Assembly (NCBI GenBank): GCA_947304075.1
Contig: CAMYZY010000002.1
Coordinates: forward strand, 1-27,454
Direction: 5' to 3'
Source of the DNA: an uncultured Candidatus Saccharibacteria bacterium
GTDB taxonomy: Bacteria; Patescibacteriota; Saccharimonadia; Saccharimonadales; Saccharimonadaceae
Length of the DNA stretch: 27,454 nucleotides
The position numbers and the translations under genes were made by a program. Positions within the stretch are counted from its first letter, which is position 1. Each line of letters begins with the position of its first letter. The notes below the pieces were generated by a model, which saw nothing but the letters and a program-made list of their open reading frames with translations, was not told the DNA's origin and did no database searches. Below, in pieces: positions 18,528 through 27,454 of this stretch.

Positions 18528-21335
18528 ATGGAACCTTGGGTGGTCGCTATAATATTGGTTATCGCAATCGTTTTATTGGTGGCGATTATTGCTAGTTCAG
18601 TCATCTCTAAGCTCCGCAAGGCCAAAAAATACGAACGGGGCCTAAAGATGGTGCCACTCCTTATTCATCTTCCACCGTCCACCGATGATATTGATGCCAG
18701 CAGTAGAGATAAGCGCGATATCGCCAACGAAGCTATCTCTAAAGCCATGGTAATGTATTCTATTCTTTCTTCCACTATCGTAAAGGGGCAAAAATCCAAA
18801 GTTTATGGTCAGCGCCACCTTTCATTTGAAATGATCGCCAAAGATGGTTCTATCAAATACTACGCTGTTGTTCCAGCGGTACTAACAAGTACGGTCAAAC
18901 TAGCCATCCAATCATCTTATCCGACTGCCCGTGTCGAAGAAAAACGCGAAGACAACATCTTTGAAGGTGGTGCCGGCGTAGACACAATATCAGGGGCAGA
19001 ATTAACTCTAAACAAGGATTACACACTCCCGATAGCTACCTATGAAGACAATAAAAGAAGAGACGCTCAGCTCGCCATTTTAAATGCCATGTCAAACCTG
19101 AGTAAAGGTGAAGGCATTGCTGTACAAATTTTGTTCCGGCCTGCAGACAAAAATTGGTCAGAACATTCAAAAGAACAAATTGAATCCATCCAAAAAGGCA
19201 AAAAGACCAAAACCGTCGGTGCCAGCATCGGTGATATTGCTATGGATATTATGAAAGCTCCTTGGGAAGTACCAGGTGAACACGAAAAAACCGAAAAGGA
19301 GACCGTTACCAACGTCAAACAAGGGGAAATCGAAGCCATCACTGATAAAATGCGCTATCCGGCCTTTGAAACTCTCATTAGAGTTATAGCAAGCTCCCAC
19401 AATAAGGCCCGCTCTGACGCTCTAATGGGCGGCATCGTCTCAGCTTTTTCCCAGTTTGATGTCCCGCAATTAAACGGCTTTAAGGTTAATACACTAAAAA
19501 ACACCAAAAAGTTAGTTATTGACTATGCATTTAGATTTTTCCCAATCAAAACTCGTTCAAATATCCTAAACAGCGTGGAGTTAGCTAGTATTTTCCATCT
19601 CCCAGAGCGAGACGCCATTCCAAGCTCCAGCGTTGAACGTCAGCTTACCAAGCAAGTGGACGGTCCAGCCCGCCTTGCCACCGAAGGTGTATTCCTTGGC
19701 ACCAACGAATTTAGGGGAGACAAGAAAGCTATCTATCTCGACGACAAAAATCGTCGTCGCCATATGTACGTAATAGGTCAAACTGGTATGGGTAAATCTG
19801 TATTTTTGGAAAATATTGCCTTCCAAGATATGTGTGACGGCAGGGGATTTGCCTTTATTGATCCGCACGGAGATGCGGTTGACGCTCTCTTGCAGCGCGT
19901 CCCAGAAGAGAGAATTGACGATGTCATTTATTTCGACCCATCAGATATCGAACACCCAGTCGGTATGAATATGTTTGAATTCACCAATGACGATCAAAAA
20001 GACTTTATTGTCCAAGAAGGTATTAGCATGCTCCAATCTCTGTTTGACCCCCAGAATCAGGGCTTTTTCGGACCCCGTGGCCAGCACATGTTTAGAAATG
20101 CAGCCCTTCTCCTTATGGCAGACCCCGCCGGGGCTACCTTTATTGACATTCCGCAGTGCTTTACCGACCCAGAATTCGTCAAGTCCAAGCTTAAATATGT
20201 CACCGATAAAGCAGTTTATGACTATTGGACTAAGGAATTCCCAGCTTCTCAGAAGTCTAGTGATGCCGGCGAAGTGATTACTTGGTTCTCCAGTAAATGG
20301 GGCCCATTCCTGGCAAACACCATCATGAGAAATACCCTAGGTCAGGTCAAATCCGGCTTTAATATCCGTGAAATTATGGACAACAAAAAAATCTTCCTTG
20401 TTAATCTGTCAAAGGGTAAACTCGGAGACATTAACTCTAATCTTCTCGGTATGATTTTTGTGATGAAGTTCCAACAGGCAGCTATGTCGAGACAAGATAT
20501 CCCCGAAGATGAGCGCCAAGATTTTTGTCTCTATGTTGATGAGTTTCAGAATTTCGCCACGGATTCATTTGAATCTATTCTCTCTGAAGCCCGTAAATAC
20601 CGCTTGAATCTCATCGTCGCAAACCAGTTTATGACTCAGCTTACCGAAAAAATCAGGGAAGCACTCCTTGGTAACGTCGGCTCTATCATCTGTGGTCGTA
20701 TTGGTGTTACCGATGCCGATCTTATGGTTAAGGCCTTTACTCCGACCTTTACCGCAGAAGATCTCACCAAAACTCCAAACTTCTCCGCTATTGCCAAGGT
20801 AATGATGTTTGATATGCCGTCAGCTCCATTTACGATGAAACTCCCAGCTCTTATGGGCGAGCCAAACGAAAAACTGATGGAAACTTTGAAGCAATACTCA
20901 GCCACTAAATATGGTAAAAGCCGTGCCGAAGTCGAAAAAGAAATCCAAGATCGCTGGTCTAGCGCAGAGAAAGAAAAAGCTCAAGCCGAAAAAATCGCTT
21001 CAGAAGCCGCTAAAAGCCCCGTAGAAGACATTTTGGAAGAAGACGCCTTACCAGTCGATTCTGCTTCCAAAACGGCTGAGAGTGCCCAAAATTCGGCCGA
21101 GAAAGGCTTTTTGGACAAGTGGATATCCGAAAGCGCATCTCATTCAGCGCCACAACCCACGTCTCAACCTGTACCACAGCCTGAATCTCAACCAGAAACA
21201 CAGCCAGTAAAACAGCCAGAGCCCGTAGCGCCCCCTGCACCACAACCCCCAGCTCAACCTGTTTTAACCAACGTTAAACCCATAACTAAGTCCGATGATT
21301 CATCTGGGTTCAACGACCTACCTTTATCAGACTAG
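18528..21335 (+). CDS. Membrane-anchored TraD/VirD4-like type IV secretion ATPase
   Basis: A 935-residue protein anchored by one N-terminal helix (residues 5-28). After a roughly 380-residue N-terminal domain comes a FtsK/TraG-like motor: MYVIGQTGMGKS (P-loop near 414-425), AFIDPHGDAVDALL, then Walker B CLYVDEFQNF (about 666-675) and LIVANQFMTQL (sensor region). This is the DUF87/TraD-like 'type IV secretion-system DNA-binding' family that is widespread in CPR bacteria. The C-terminal 170 residues are a coiled-coil-like stretch and a Pro/Gln-rich tail with repeated QP pairs (21150-21260). The start has AGGGG nearby. No VirB partner is present in the window. Transport of DNA or protein across the envelope is likely. 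Confidence 0.82.
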   Translation: MEPWVVAIILVIAIVLLVAIIASSVISKLRKAKKYERGLKMVPLLIHLPPSTDDIDASSRDKRDIANEAISKAMVMYSILSSTIVKGQKSKVYGQRHLSFEMIAKDGSIKYYAVVPAVLTSTVKLAIQSSYPTARVEEKREDNIFEGGAGVDTISGAELTLNKDYTLPIATYEDNKRRDAQLAILNAMSNLSKGEGIAVQILFRPADKNWSEHSKEQIESIQKGKKTKTVGASIGDIAMDIMKAPWEVPGEHEKTEKETVTNVKQGEIEAITDKMRYPAFETLIRVIASSHNKARSDALMGGIVSAFSQFDVPQLNGFKVNTLKNTKKLVIDYAFRFFPIKTRSNILNSVELASIFHLPERDAIPSSSVERQLTKQVDGPARLATEGVFLGTNEFRGDKKAIYLDDKNRRRHMYVIGQTGMGKSVFLENIAFQDMCDGRGFAFIDPHGDAVDALLQRVPEERIDDVIYFDPSDIEHPVGMNMFEFTNDDQKDFIVQEGISMLQSLFDPQNQGFFGPRGQHMFRNAALLLMADPAGATFIDIPQCFTDPEFVKSKLKYVTDKAVYDYWTKEFPASQKSSDAGEVITWFSSKWGPFLANTIMRNTLGQVKSGFNIREIMDNKKIFLVNLSKGKLGDINSNLLGMIFVMKFQQAAMSRQDIPEDERQDFCLYVDEFQNFATDSFESILSEARKYRLNLIVANQFMTQLTEKIREALLGNVGSIICGRIGVTDADLMVKAFTPTFTAEDLTKTPNFSAIAKVMMFDMPSAPFTMKLPALMGEPNEKLMETLKQYSATKYGKSRAEVEKEIQDRWSSAEKEKAQAEKIASEAAKSPVEDILEEDALPVDSASKTAESAQNSAEKGFLDKWISESASHSAPQPTSQPVPQPESQPETQPVKQPEPVAPPAPQPPAQPVLTNVKPITKSDDSSGFNDLPLSD

Positions 21336-21339
21336 ATAC

Positions 21340-21367
21340 TTGATTTTTTCATTTTAAGGTGTATAAT
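21340..21367 (+). promoter_or_regulatory. Promoter TTGATT-16-TATAAT of gyrBA
   Basis: TTGATT (21340-21345), 16-nt spacer, TATAAT (21362-21367) with TG directly before it. Predicted start near 21374, leader of about 23 nt with AAGAGG before the gyrB ATG. Confidence 0.75.
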
Positions 21368-21369
21368 AG

Positions 21370-23382
<2,013 letters not shown>

Positions 23383-23391
23383 GGAGAAATT

Positions 23392-25980
23392 ATGGAAGAG
23401 AATGATAAAAACAATTCAAACGCATCTAAGAAGTCAGAATCTAAGGGATCCGAAGAGTATAAGCGTAGTGCAGCCGGAGCACCGTTAGGCGCCCCGCGCG
23501 AAACGCTCGAGGAGACCTTAGATTCTGGCGGTTTGCAAGATGGTATCGAAATCAAACCTGTCGAACACACCATGGAAGACTACTTCCTACGCTATTCTAT
23601 GTCGGTTATCGTTGACCGTGCTCTCCCTGATGTTCGCGATGGTCTCAAACCTGTAAACAGACGTATTCTCTATACTATGAACAAAAACGGCTGGAAAGCT
23701 CCGCATGCCACCGTCAAATCCGCTCGTATCGTTGGTGACGTCATGGGTAAGTATCACCCGCATGGCGATTCTTCTATCTATATGGCGATGGTCAATCTCG
23801 CCCAACCTTGGAAGATGCGCTACACCCTAATCGAAGGCCAAGGTAACTTTGGTTCTATGGACGGCGACGAGCCAGCTGCTTATCGTTACACCGAAGCTCG
23901 CATGGACAAAATTGGTGCCGAACTTCTCACCGATATCGAGAAAGAAACTGTAGATTTTCGTGATAATTTCGATGGTACCGAGCAAGAGCCAGTAGTTTTG
24001 CCAGCCGCCCTGCCGAATATTCTCTTAAACGGCCAAATGGGTATTGCTGTCGGTATGGCTACCAATATTCCGCCCCATAATCTCGGAGAGCTTGTTGACG
24101 CCACTGTCGCTCAGATTGACAATCCAGAGATTACTCTAGATGAGCTCATGAAACACGTCAAAGGCCCAGATTTCCCAACTGGCGCTGAAGTTTATGGCGG
24201 TTCGCCGATGAAACAAGCCTACGCCACAGGTAAAGGCTCCGTGGTCATCCGTGCCGTAGCAAACATCGAAGAACGCAAAAACGGCCGATACAACATCGTC
24301 ATTACAGAAGTACCATACGGTATGAGTAAGGAAGGTTTTATCGACAAAGTCCGCGAGCTAGTATTATCTAAAAAGCTAGATCATATTGCTGATGCACGTG
24401 ATGAATCTGCTCGGGGCAAAATCCGTATCGTTGTCGAGCTAAAGAAAGATGCTTTCCCCAAGAAAATCTTAAATCAGCTCTATAAACTTACTCCACTTCA
24501 GACTTCATTCCATTACAATATGCTTGCATTGGTCGACGGTGTCCAGCCGCGCATCTTAGGACTCAAGGAAATTTTGGCCGAATTTATCAAACACCGCCAA
24601 ATCGTCACTCGTCGCCGCACCGAATTTGATTTGAAAAAGGCCAAAGAACGTGCTCATATCTTGGAAGGTTTAAAGATTGCTCTAGATAATATCGATGAAG
24701 TTATCAAAGTAATCCGCGCTTCTTACGATGATGCCGACAAACAGCTTATGAGGCGCTTCGGTCTCTCTGAGATTCAGGCAAATGCTATCTTACAGATGCA
24801 ACTTCGCCGTCTCCAGGGGCTCGAGCGCGACAAAATTGAAGATGAATTAAAGCAGTTGCACGAACTTATCAAAAAATTAGAAGCAATTCTTGCCGACGAA
24901 AAGGAAATTCTTCGTGTTATCAAGGAAGAGCTCCTTGTTCTCAAGGAGAAATATGGCGATGCTCGTCGTTCTAAGATTATCAATCATGAAGTTGGCAAAT
25001 TCTCTGAAGAAGAACTTATCCCCGAAGAAGAAAGCGTCATCTTGCTCACTGCCGAGAATTACATGAAGCGAGTCCCACAAACCGACTTCAGAAAGCAAAA
25101 CAGGGGTGGCAAAGGCAAACGTGGCATGACCACCAAAGAAGAAGACGTTATCGCCCAGATTCTCACTGCCAATTCACACGATTATCTCTTATTCTTCACT
25201 AACCAGGGAAGATTATTCCGCATGAAGGCCTACGAAGTTCCACAAGCATCCCTATCAGCCAAGGGTACTGCCGCTGTTAATATGCTCAATATGCACCCCG
25301 AAGAAAAGATCACCGCAATTATCAAACAGGGAGAAACGAGCTCCGACGGCTATCTCTTTATGGCTACCAAGAAGGGAACCATCAAAAAATCCGCTATCAA
25401 AGATTTCTACAATGTCCGTAGCAATGGCTTAATCGCGATTAAGCTCGATACAGGAGATGAGTTAAGATGGGTCAAAGAGACCACCGGCGAAAACGACATT
25501 GTTATTTCTACGTCCGCTGGCCAAGCTACCAGATTCAACGAGAAAGAAGTTCGCGCTATGGGCCGCTCTGCCATGGGCGTTCGTGGAATGCGTCTCCGTC
25601 CAAAGGATGAAATTGTCGGTATGGATGTTATTACCGATCCAAATCAAAAGTTGATTGCGGTTTCTGCCAACGGGTATGGTAAAGCTACGCTAGTATCTAA
25701 CTTCCCACCACACAAACGTGGTGGTGTCGGTATCAAAGTTGCCGCCGTTACCGCAAAAACTGGTCCAATCGTCGCCGTTCACACCTTAGATCCGCTTGCC
25801 AAAGAAGTTATCATGATGTCCACCAAAGGTCAAGCTATTCGTGTCGCCATGAAAGAAATCCCAACTCTTGGTCGCGCCACCCAGGGTGTCCGCATCATGA
25901 AGATGAGCGAAGGTGATACAGTGGCTTCCATCGGCATCGTTTTGCCAGAAGAAGAGTCCGACGACAAAACTGAGAATTAA
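23392..25980 (+). CDS. gyrA: DNA gyrase subunit A
   Basis: DNA-cleaving subunit of gyrase, 862 residues. A hydrophilic extension of about 57 residues precedes the usual start (VEHTMEDYFLRYSMSVIV). The catalytic pair is Arg165-Tyr166 in AAYRYTEAR. The quinolone-region motif HPHGDSSIYM (132-141) keeps Ser137 (E. coli Ser83), but Met141 stands where E. coli has Asp87. The beta-pinwheel domain carries QNRGGKG (about 569), a one-residue variant of the GyrA box QRRGGKG, which marks gyrase rather than topoisomerase IV. Start: AAGGAG overlapping the gyrB stop. The operon ends at a strong terminator (25996-26030). Confidence 0.97.
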   Translation: MEENDKNNSNASKKSESKGSEEYKRSAAGAPLGAPRETLEETLDSGGLQDGIEIKPVEHTMEDYFLRYSMSVIVDRALPDVRDGLKPVNRRILYTMNKNGWKAPHATVKSARIVGDVMGKYHPHGDSSIYMAMVNLAQPWKMRYTLIEGQGNFGSMDGDEPAAYRYTEARMDKIGAELLTDIEKETVDFRDNFDGTEQEPVVLPAALPNILLNGQMGIAVGMATNIPPHNLGELVDATVAQIDNPEITLDELMKHVKGPDFPTGAEVYGGSPMKQAYATGKGSVVIRAVANIEERKNGRYNIVITEVPYGMSKEGFIDKVRELVLSKKLDHIADARDESARGKIRIVVELKKDAFPKKILNQLYKLTPLQTSFHYNMLALVDGVQPRILGLKEILAEFIKHRQIVTRRRTEFDLKKAKERAHILEGLKIALDNIDEVIKVIRASYDDADKQLMRRFGLSEIQANAILQMQLRRLQGLERDKIEDELKQLHELIKKLEAILADEKEILRVIKEELLVLKEKYGDARRSKIINHEVGKFSEEELIPEEESVILLTAENYMKRVPQTDFRKQNRGGKGKRGMTTKEEDVIAQILTANSHDYLLFFTNQGRLFRMKAYEVPQASLSAKGTAAVNMLNMHPEEKITAIIKQGETSSDGYLFMATKKGTIKKSAIKDFYNVRSNGLIAIKLDTGDELRWVKETTGENDIVISTSAGQATRFNEKEVRAMGRSAMGVRGMRLRPKDEIVGMDVITDPNQKLIAVSANGYGKATLVSNFPPHKRGGVGIKVAAVTAKTGPIVAVHTLDPLAKEVIMMSTKGQAIRVAMKEIPTLGRATQGVRIMKMSEGDTVASIGIVLPEEESDDKTEN
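23436..23526. repeat. Palindromic element inside the 5' end of gyrA
   Basis: AGAATCTAAGG (23436-23446) and CCTTAGATTCT (23516-23526) are a perfect 11-bp inverted repeat 69 nt apart. The interior contains a second pair, AGCGT/ACGCT (23462-23466, 23502-23506), and G+C-rich palindromic steps (GGCGCC, CGCGCG). The element lies fully within the non-conserved N-terminal extension of GyrA and keeps the frame. The architecture resembles the element in miaA, though the arms differ in sequence. Confidence 0.5.
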
Positions 25981-25995
25981 TCTTTGGTTTTACAG

Positions 25996-26030
25996 AAGTC
26001 GCGTATTAAAACGCGACTTTTTGTTTTTAG
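25996..26030 (+). terminator. Terminator of gyrBA
   Basis: AAGTCGCG (25996-26003), loop TATTAAAA, CGCGACTT (26012-26019), then TTTTGTTTTT. G+C-rich 8-bp stem and T-tract. Confidence 0.9.
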
Positions 26031-26102
26031 CCTAGGCATTTTAAATAAAACACTCATGCTAACATCTAAAACTCTCATGCATTAAAACTGGTCTCACAGG
26101 GG

Positions 26103-26131
26103 TTGAATTATTTTTTAAAAGCGAATATATT
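26103..26131 (+). promoter_or_regulatory. Promoter TTGAAT-17-TATATT of the surface protein
   Basis: TTGAAT (26103-26108), 17-nt spacer, TATATT (26126-26131). Predicted start near 26138, leader of about 25 nt with AGAGGAG at 26152-26158. Confidence 0.65.
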
Positions 26132-26162
26132 GCTCCCAATTATCAATTAACAGAGGAGTAAT

Positions 26163-27305
26163 ATGAAAAGAATCCCTATATTTCTACTAACAATAATGCT
26201 AGGTTTTAGCTTAGGGCCGATTAAGCCGGTGTCGGCAGTCATCTCAGAAAAGGGCACTACCTGGTGGACGGTAGACGAATTACTGGACTTTTATCCCGAA
26301 GTTGAAGCAGAAAAAGAAGCTGAATGTGGCGACAATGAAGAGTGTAAAATGGACTTTTTGTTTGGGCTCTACGAAAGGGGTCCGAAATATAGCGCACTAG
26401 AGAATCTAATTCAAGGCCAATTTTGGATTACATCGGTAAATCCAGGCACAGAAACTATCAAAGTTCTGTTTTTTGACGAAGATATGATGCTAAAGCATAT
26501 GGGGATCGATGAGATTCTTCATCTAGAACATCTCTATATTGGCTGGGTTGAAAACTGGAATGGACAAATCTATAATTACGATTACGAGAGATTTTCAAAT
26601 GGCTCTATAACAGGCAATCACCCTATGTATGTGGGCAGTTCATCCGTCGATGGTCCCGATTGGCTTCCAGTCTGGACGGAATACGAACTCCCTGTCTCGA
26701 ATTCAGAATTAAAAGACAATACTCACGGCAAAATAGATTACGCCATTTTTGCTGAAGACAATATGTACAACGCTCAAGGGCATTTTGATATCTTATCTTG
26801 TCTCAACTCGCCAGATTATCAAGTGGGTATGGAGTGTAAAATGTATGTCTCAGGTGATCAATGGGTCTCTTATTTTCCACCTAGAGAAAGCGTCATTGAG
26901 CAAAATGAGCCACAGGAATTAAACGATGAACCCATAGAACCTTTAGAAGAGCAAGGCGAACCGCAGGGAACTGAATCCGAATCCGAATTCACTAATTCAT
27001 TAGAAGAGCAAAATGTACAAATAGCAGAGCAAACGACCGAAATAAATGTTTCGGAGCCTGCATTTTTGAGCCAAAATCAAGATAAAGTAGCGCTTAAAAC
27101 TCCCGAAACTGGCCAAAATACTATAGAGCATGAGTATAATACAGAAATGCCTTGGTGGATAGCATTATTAAACATATTCGGAATTTTACTAATCGTTTGG
27201 TGGTTTATCCCTTCAAAAAGCTTAAGAATTAAAAAACGCATCCAAAAAACTTCAAAAAAGGTATTGACAAAAAACGCAGACTGCGATAAGATGGTATCAG
27301 TCTAA
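26163..27305 (+). CDS. Secreted surface protein with TPETG sortase-type anchor
   Basis: A 380-residue exported protein. A signal peptide (basic MKR, hydrophobic core, cleavage likely after VSA at 25) leads into a folded region of about 210 residues containing four cysteines in the pairs CGDNEEC and CLNSPDYQVGMEC, which may form disulfides. An acidic, repeat-like Glu/Gln/Asn/Pro linker (about 240-310) follows, then TPETG (313-317), a Trp-rich membrane helix (about 325-347) and a basic tail. This is the layout of a sortase substrate with a variant LPxTG signal. No sortase gene is in the window. The domain family is not recognised. The last codons coincide with the rRNA promoter. Confidence 0.78.
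   Translation: MKRIPIFLLTIMLGFSLGPIKPVSAVISEKGTTWWTVDELLDFYPEVEAEKEAECGDNEECKMDFLFGLYERGPKYSALENLIQGQFWITSVNPGTETIKVLFFDEDMMLKHMGIDEILHLEHLYIGWVENWNGQIYNYDYERFSNGSITGNHPMYVGSSSVDGPDWLPVWTEYELPVSNSELKDNTHGKIDYAIFAEDNMYNAQGHFDILSCLNSPDYQVGMECKMYVSGDQWVSYFPPRESVIEQNEPQELNDEPIEPLEEQGEPQGTESESEFTNSLEEQNVQIAEQTTEINVSEPAFLSQNQDKVALKTPETGQNTIEHEYNTEMPWWIALLNIFGILLIVWWFIPSKSLRIKKRIQKTSKKVLTKNADCDKMVSV
27264..27292 (+). promoter_or_regulatory. rRNA operon promoter TTGACA-17-TAAGAT inside the upstream gene
   Basis: TTGACA (27264-27269), 17-nt spacer, TAAGAT (27287-27292), predicted start near 27299, about 115 nt before 16S. A-tracts at 27231-27236, 27244-27249 and 27254-27259 lie just upstream, 13 and 10 nt apart (about one helical turn), like an UP element or a bend. 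All of this is within the coding end of the surface-protein gene (stop 27303-27305). Confidence 0.75.
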
Positions 27306-27414
27306 AGCTGCGAGTACTTATTTTAGTAGTCTTTGGAAATAATTTAACAATTTAGTTGTGCAATTAATCATCGTCAGTTTTTAATTTTATGTTGAGTTTT
27401 TCAAACTAAACACT

Positions 27415-27454
27415 TTAATGGAGAGTTTGATCCTGGCTCAGGATGAATGCTGGC
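27415..27454 (+). rRNA. 16S ribosomal RNA, 5' end only
   Basis: AGAGTTTGATCCTGGCTCAG begins at 27422, which corresponds to E. coli 16S position 8, so the mature 5' end should be near 27415. Only about 40 nt are in the window. The leader (27299-27414) is A/T-rich and without an evident reading frame. Confidence 0.95.

Noticed and set aside
21150..21260. Pro/Gln-rich repeats as a DNA repeat array
   Set aside because: The repetition is at the amino-acid level (QP pairs) with varied codons, consistent with a disordered protein tail.

Overview
The window looks like a stretch of a reduced Patescibacteria (CPR) chromosome, most likely Candidatus Saccharibacteria (TM7). The pointers are a very compact layout, many leaderless genes, divergent CPR-style versions of housekeeping proteins, a lone TraD/VirD4-like ATPase beside gyrBA, a TPxTG-type surface protein, and TGA used as a normal stop (genes ending at 10638 and 18448), which argues against the UGA=Gly Gracilibacteria/Absconditabacteria. 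The lineage is inferred from these features, not from a database search.

Layout. 1-95: 3' part of tRNA-Thr(CGU) and its terminator. 175-2757: three overlapping envelope genes (DUF308-like protein, small membrane protein, processive family 2 glycosyltransferase). 2782-3471: leaderless TetR-like regulator and tRNA-Val(UAC). 3472-3909: a small possibly frameshifted ORF and overlapping hairpins. 3910-7259: a MurI-like protein lacking key catalytic residues, thrS without a TGS domain, and miaA with a palindromic element inside its coding sequence. 7309-9050: HTH regulator, degenerate metallo-beta-lactamase-like protein, site-2 protease. 9061-10069: a structured, riboswitch-like leader controlling a Nudix-RNase HI fusion. 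10111-11558: retropepsin-like protease plus RimK ATP-grasp ligase. 11620-11958: RNase P RNA.

12005-16246 is on the minus strand: the infC-rpmI-rplT-rpmB translation operon, in which infC has no canonical start codon for its full-length product, then a GDPD-like protein and a YifB/ComM AAA+ ATPase. 16247-17572 is an RNA-rich island: a promoter-terminator unit for a roughly 106-nt RNA, tmRNA with a non-canonical T-loop, two palindromic operator-like sites, and a roughly 360-nt structured transcript with a 6-codon leader ORF. 17573-25980: small membrane protein, acidic disordered protein, TraD-like ATPase, gyrB, gyrA. 26163-27305: secreted, sortase-type surface protein whose last codons contain the rRNA promoter. 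27415 to the end: start of 16S rRNA.

Two translation modes alternate. SD-led genes have AGGAG-type sites 4-9 nt before the start. Several first genes of transcription units instead have an extended -10 (TGnTATAAT) ending only 6-7 nt before the start codon, so their mRNAs should begin at the start codon. This rule corrects several starts. Most of the unusual content is RNA-level: the leader at 9077-9220, the tmRNA T-loop, two undescribed RNA candidates around ssrA, the infC start, and palindromic elements inside miaA and gyrA.
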